Shown here: piece by piece, positions 59,726 to 64,000 of the stretch
How the letters are laid out: every line of letters begins with the position of its first letter
Position numbering within the stretch: the first letter of the stretch is position 1
Source: Aplidium turbinatum
Lineage: Eukaryota; Chordata; Ascidiacea; Aplousobranchia; Polyclinidae
DNA: 64,000 bases
Reading direction: 5' to 3'
Assembly (NCBI GenBank): GCA_918807975.1
Contig: OU964922.1
Location: 6,833,501-6,897,500 of the forward strand
Position numbers and translations under genes: made by a program
Notes under the pieces: model-generated
Told to the model about the DNA's origin: nothing
What the model saw: the letters and a program-made list of their open reading frames with translations, nothing else
Database searches by the model: none

Positions 59726-62640
59726 ACTTTTGATTTGCTGATCCTGTTTTAGAGTAAAAAAGCTATATTGAGTTTATTTTATCACACCTTTGGGATGATA
59801 TATTTGCAGCAAACCCTTTGTCACAAAGAATAGTACTGGCTGTATTGGTTACTTGTAATTAGAAAAAGAACAAGTTTACCTGCCGTGAAGTTTTTTTCAT
59901 TGAAAATTAGCATGGCAGCTAAGCTACCGCATTGGTTTGTACTTGCTTGTTATTCCGAATTGTAGCCTAACGTTATTTAACGTAAAGTTTTACATTTCAG
60001 CCACCAAATCCTGGGTAATTTGTCGTGTATTTCTCTTGCAAATGAGTTGCTCTTGAGAAGTTTGTCAGGGTGCTTAGTCAAGCAAGTTTACGCCCTTTGA
60101 TGGTTGTGGCTACTTTGGTGTTTTATTGAACTTTGGTTGTCATCATTGGGTCAATGGGATGTATCTTGTCTTTTGAACTTCCACACGTTGCCTTTTCTCT
60201 ATACAAACTTAGTGTTTAGCATCGCAAAGTTTGTCTTTAAAAGAGAAAATGTCTCGTAACGATTGTAAATAGCTATTTTTTTCATGTTTTTTTTCGAGTA
60301 GTCTAAAACGTGTTTTCTTTTACTCACCACTGTCTGAAAAACTCACTGTTTAACTGCGACTACTCTGCCTCTACTCACAGCTATTACTAAAATGATTCTC
60401 TGCCAACTTGAAGGTTAGCATCACTTCCAGCCTAGCCATTTGCGATATCATTACCTATGAGTCCTTTGAAATGAATAGCCTATGTTTCAATTTCAATTTT
60501 ATTACTTTTTTATACTTGGCCTGGTTATAAACAGTTTGATGCTTGTAAAATTTGTTAAGATATCGTTTCAATGCCACTGCATGTTGAAACGATGTAAAAT
60601 GTTATATTTGCTAAGTATTGGTTACGCAGCGAAGCTTTGCCTAAAAATTTACCTTTTCGCTTTTCAACTGTGGGTTGCCGAAATTTTATGCACTAACTCG
60701 AGGGCTTTGCGACTGTGTTTTTGTTTATTGCACGATTTACTGGATATGTAACCACTGTCATTATCATTGAAATACTACGGGAACTATTTAGGCTAGCCTA
60801 CTTTTCTAATGAATCTTTTTGACTGTGTTCGCCATGATTAAAACAAATAAACAATTATCAAGCTCATTGCTGTTGTGCTTTTATGCAAAATAGTTTTATT
60901 TAAAATTCAAGATGAATATCCCGTTCATTGACGAGAATAACTTGATGAACAAAATTATGACGCAACGCAAGGCTTCACTTATTTCATGGAATCGTGGTCT
61001 GTCCAAGAGTAGGTTAAGTCTCATAGAAAAAAACATCACACCCAGATCACACCACATAGGCTAAACAAAGAACGAAGTTCAGCATGCTAAAATGACAAGT
61101 CACACGCCACACAAAATGAAAATTATATGACTTCAAAATTCTTTTGGTAGTTAGAAAGAAAATGCTATTGAGGCATTTCTGCAGTTAATGCAGCAGTAGG
61201 CCTATCGTCACATTTTTTTTATTTCAAATTGTCAAAAAAAGCTACCCAATTAAATGTGAATATGGCTGGGTCCTTAAATTGAGATGTGGGCCCGCCTTGT
61301 TTAGTTTAAGACATTAAATATCGAGCTTGTGTAGTAATATTTACAACATTTTTTATTTCAAATAGCGGCAGCCAAAAAAACATTAAACAAAATGAGTGGG
61401 GCCCTAAACAGCCGTGCCCCCCCCCCCCCTCCTCCGTAGAAGGTACCCAAGACCATTCTTGAACGATAATATGTTTGCACTACACAATTACAACAACGCT
61501 AAAAAGATATCAACACTTTTGAAGGGGGGAGGGGCATGGCCCAATACTCCTCTCCCTACGTTCGCCAGTTGTTAAATTTATATAAATCAGTTTGTGTCCA
61601 TTTGTGATGGGACGATATGGCACAGTGTTTAAGGCATTCGCTTTCAGACTTTCGTTTCATACAGATATTACCCTTAGATTAGTTTTCTTTAACGTTACTT
61701 GACAATTGACATGTCTCTATTGTAGGCTATATAGGCTAATAAGCGGAGGTTGGCATCCGTTACTTTGAAATGGGGTGGTGGACATTTCCCTTCACGTCAC
61801 GTCTTCAAGTTACCAGAGATGAGCACAGTGCTCCAAATTGTACTTTTTTAAATCTATTTCATTTATTTAGTGTTTGTAGGCTATAGGCTACTGCAGCCAA
61901 TAATGACCGAAAAGGATAGGCTACAATCACAAAAGTAGTTTTGGAAAAGCATTCTTAAAGTGCCCCTGACAGGTTGGATCCAAGTAGGCTATAGTAACTT
62001 TTTAAAGCATTTCCTAGCGCAGAATTACACTTAGCGACCTTTTTAATCTTAACCTCGTAACTCGACTGGCTAGGGCGTAATTTAATCAAACGACTGCTCC
62101 GCAGCGCCACCACAGGCGAAACTCCATATTTCACTGCTCTGGGACGACTTTGGTGGTATTACGTCATCCTAAGTGGACGTCGTTAGCAACGGATGAAACA
62201 AACGCTTCCTAGATGTAATTGGTGGATCACAGTTTGGTCGGAGTTGGTACAAGCGGTTGCTTTTTTCGAAGATTTATTGTTTTTTGCAGTTTAATAAAAC
62301 TGTACTGAATACTTTTCTACAAAACCTAAAATATACTTGAAGTGAAAAATGAAGAAATCGTACGAATCATCATTCATATTTAATTCATCATCACTATTCA
62401 AAAATAAATAAAAGTTCTCTCTCTCTCTCATAACGTGCCTTCAGTTGGCCATTGAAATCCTGTGTAACGGCAATCTGGATCTGGAAAATTGTTTCGGATT
62501 CGACAAACAATGCATGACGGCATCACAATCCGATTGTTGCTTCCGAGAGCATCACCTTGTAGTATAGCCTACACTCCAACACATGCCTGTAGGCATTTTT
62601 ACTTGAGTGGTATTAACAAAATCATCTTCAGTGAAGTGAA
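59726..62640. other. Intergenic: nothing recognised
   Basis: AT-rich; a run of 13 C at 61417-61429 and a (TC)n at about 62417-62430. The frame at 60482-60751 has no domain. The 62060-62250 stretch is richer in GC and holds an ATTACGTCA motif, but I see no gene start. Confidence 0.4.
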
Positions 62641-62649
62641 CATATCCCG

Positions 62650-63780
62650 CACAGCAAACAATGTTGGCTGATCGGTGGCCAACCGTCGCGAACGTCGCGG
62701 TCGGCTTTTCGTCGCAAAACAACCATTTGCCAACTAACATTATTTCTTTCACTGAACAAAGAATCACTAAAAAAGGGTACAACATGTTATAATTTGGCGA
62801 TATAAACCACATGAAACATTTTTTTTACCAAATATATATTGTGTAAAACTTGGTTGTAGACACAACGTTAAGGCAATGGTGGGCCAACGTCGCATTTGCC
62901 GTCGTGGGCGTTCGGTTGAAAGCCAACCCCCAGCCACCGATTGTTTATTTTTATATTCCCGGTGAAATAATCTTACATAATAAAAAGTACCCATTACAAT
63001 TCTGTGAACTGAAGCTTTTATAAATTGTTATTTCAACAAACGTCAATATAATAAATAGGTTGTTAACACAACGTTGAACCAACGAAAAGCCAACGTCGCG
63101 TACGTCACCGTGGGCATTCGGTTGTCAGCCAACCTTTTGAGAATAAATCTTAATTTTGGTATTTCTGGCAAACGAATTAAGAATTATGGTAAGTATGTAT
63201 TATAATTCTGTAAATGAAGAATTTTAAAGCTTTATTTCAACAAAAATTTAATGTGAATGATAGTTGTTGACGCGACGTTGAGCCAATGGTGGGCCCCACA
63301 GCGCGTTCTTCGCCGTGAGCATTGAACAGTTGTCAGTCAACTTTTTGAGAATAAATCCTAATTTTGGTGTTTCTGGCAAACGAATTAAGAATTATGGCAA
63401 GTATGTATTATAATTCTGTGAAATGAAGAATTTTTAAAGCTTGATTTCAACAAAAATTTAATATGAATGATAGTTGTTGACGCGACGTTGAGCCAATGGT
63501 GGGCCCCACAGCGCGTTCGTCGCCGTGGGCATTCGGTTGTGAACCAACCTTTCTACAACAAATATCATTTTTCGTATTTACAACAAAATAATTCTAACTA
63601 TTGGCCAGTATGTGTTACAATTTGACGAAATTAAAGTGAACGAAGGTTTATTGCAACAAAAACGCTATATAAAAAGTAGTTTGTTGACGCGACGTTTAGC
63701 CAATGGTGGGCCCCACAGCGCGTTCGTCGCCGTGGGCATTCGGTTGTGAACCAACCTTTTGCCAACAAATCTTAATGCGT
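62650..63780 (+). repeat. Tandem array of about 205-bp units
   Basis: About five and a half units, starting near 62650, 62862, 63065, 63270, 63480 and 63686. Each has a conserved GC-rich head (GACGTTGAGCCAATGGTGGG, then CGCGTTCGTCGCCGTGGGCA and TCGGTTGTGAACCAACC) and an AT-rich, faster-evolving remainder ending GTTGTTGA. Units at 63065-63480 also share the AT-rich part; the outer units share mainly the head. Confidence 0.85.
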
Positions 63781-64000
63781 ATGCAATTGAATCAAATAGT
63801 TTTCAATTAAAGAAAACATAAGTCTCAACAAAATGTTACAATCACTCCTATATTAAATACTTTATTTCATTGAGAGGTAGCATCATATTCACATGGCATG
63901 CTTTATTTTTTGCGGCTAGTCGTAGTGTTATAGTACGTTGCCTATAAAGTAAACGATTGTTTACAATGGGAAAGCTTTTTTGGAAGCGCAATCCTGATAG
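63781..64000. other. Nothing recognised
   Basis: AT-rich flank of the tandem array, running off the window. Confidence 0.4.

Noticed and set aside
62060-62250. Possible promoter (ATTACGTCA, GTTAGCAAC, raised GC)
   Set aside because: No downstream coding exon is visible before the tandem array, and single short motifs are expected by chance.

Overview
The window looks like nuclear DNA from an invertebrate deuterostome. It is AT-rich and intron-rich, and about half of it is recognisable transposon sequence. Two host genes can be read, both on the + strand. The first is an LXR-type nuclear receptor (NR1H group, known from chordates and other deuterostomes). The second is a CIMAP1/ODF3 (SHIPPO-repeat) sperm-tail and ciliary protein. 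An ascidian or another invertebrate chordate is my best guess; the species cannot be fixed from the sequence alone.

Layout. 0.4-4.5 kb: a 2.2-kb tandem duplication without genes. 4.9-30.7 kb: the LXR gene, 15 coding exons whose phases all agree, giving about 807 residues with an exceptionally long Gln/Pro/Thr-rich N-terminus. Intron 1 holds a 2.1-kb foldback element with a 9-bp target duplication and a second palindromic element. Intron 2 (12.8 kb) holds a nested stack: a young BEL/Pao LTR element inside a hAT-like element, then a LINE tail and a palindromic TIR element. Later introns carry a tRNA-headed SINE, two small hairpin elements and a hAT MITE.

30.7-50.5 kb: intergenic transposon graveyard with a pogo/Tigger-like MITE, a 'GTAAGCCGC' MITE, three truncated LINEs (two of them tail to tail), a hAT relic that keeps its transposase C-terminus, and a 5.9-kb TIR element of unknown class. 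The last has broken coding remnants and an almost intact RTE-like LINE inserted in it. It is followed by a hairpin MITE and a 1.4-kb element with five internal tandem repeats.

50.6-58.7 kb: the CIMAP1/ODF3 gene, eight exons seen. Exons 4, 5 and 6 are three homologous copies that all start in phase 1 and end in phase 0. Using exactly one gives a 250-256 residue protein, close to the vertebrate length. Using none or joining two reaches a stop at once. This is a textbook layout for mutually exclusive splicing and is the most interesting host-gene observation here.

58.7-64 kb: a MITE with a 10-bp target duplication, about 3 kb with no recognisable gene, and a tandem array of about 205-bp units. 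The two genes are not functionally linked by anything visible; they are simply neighbours.
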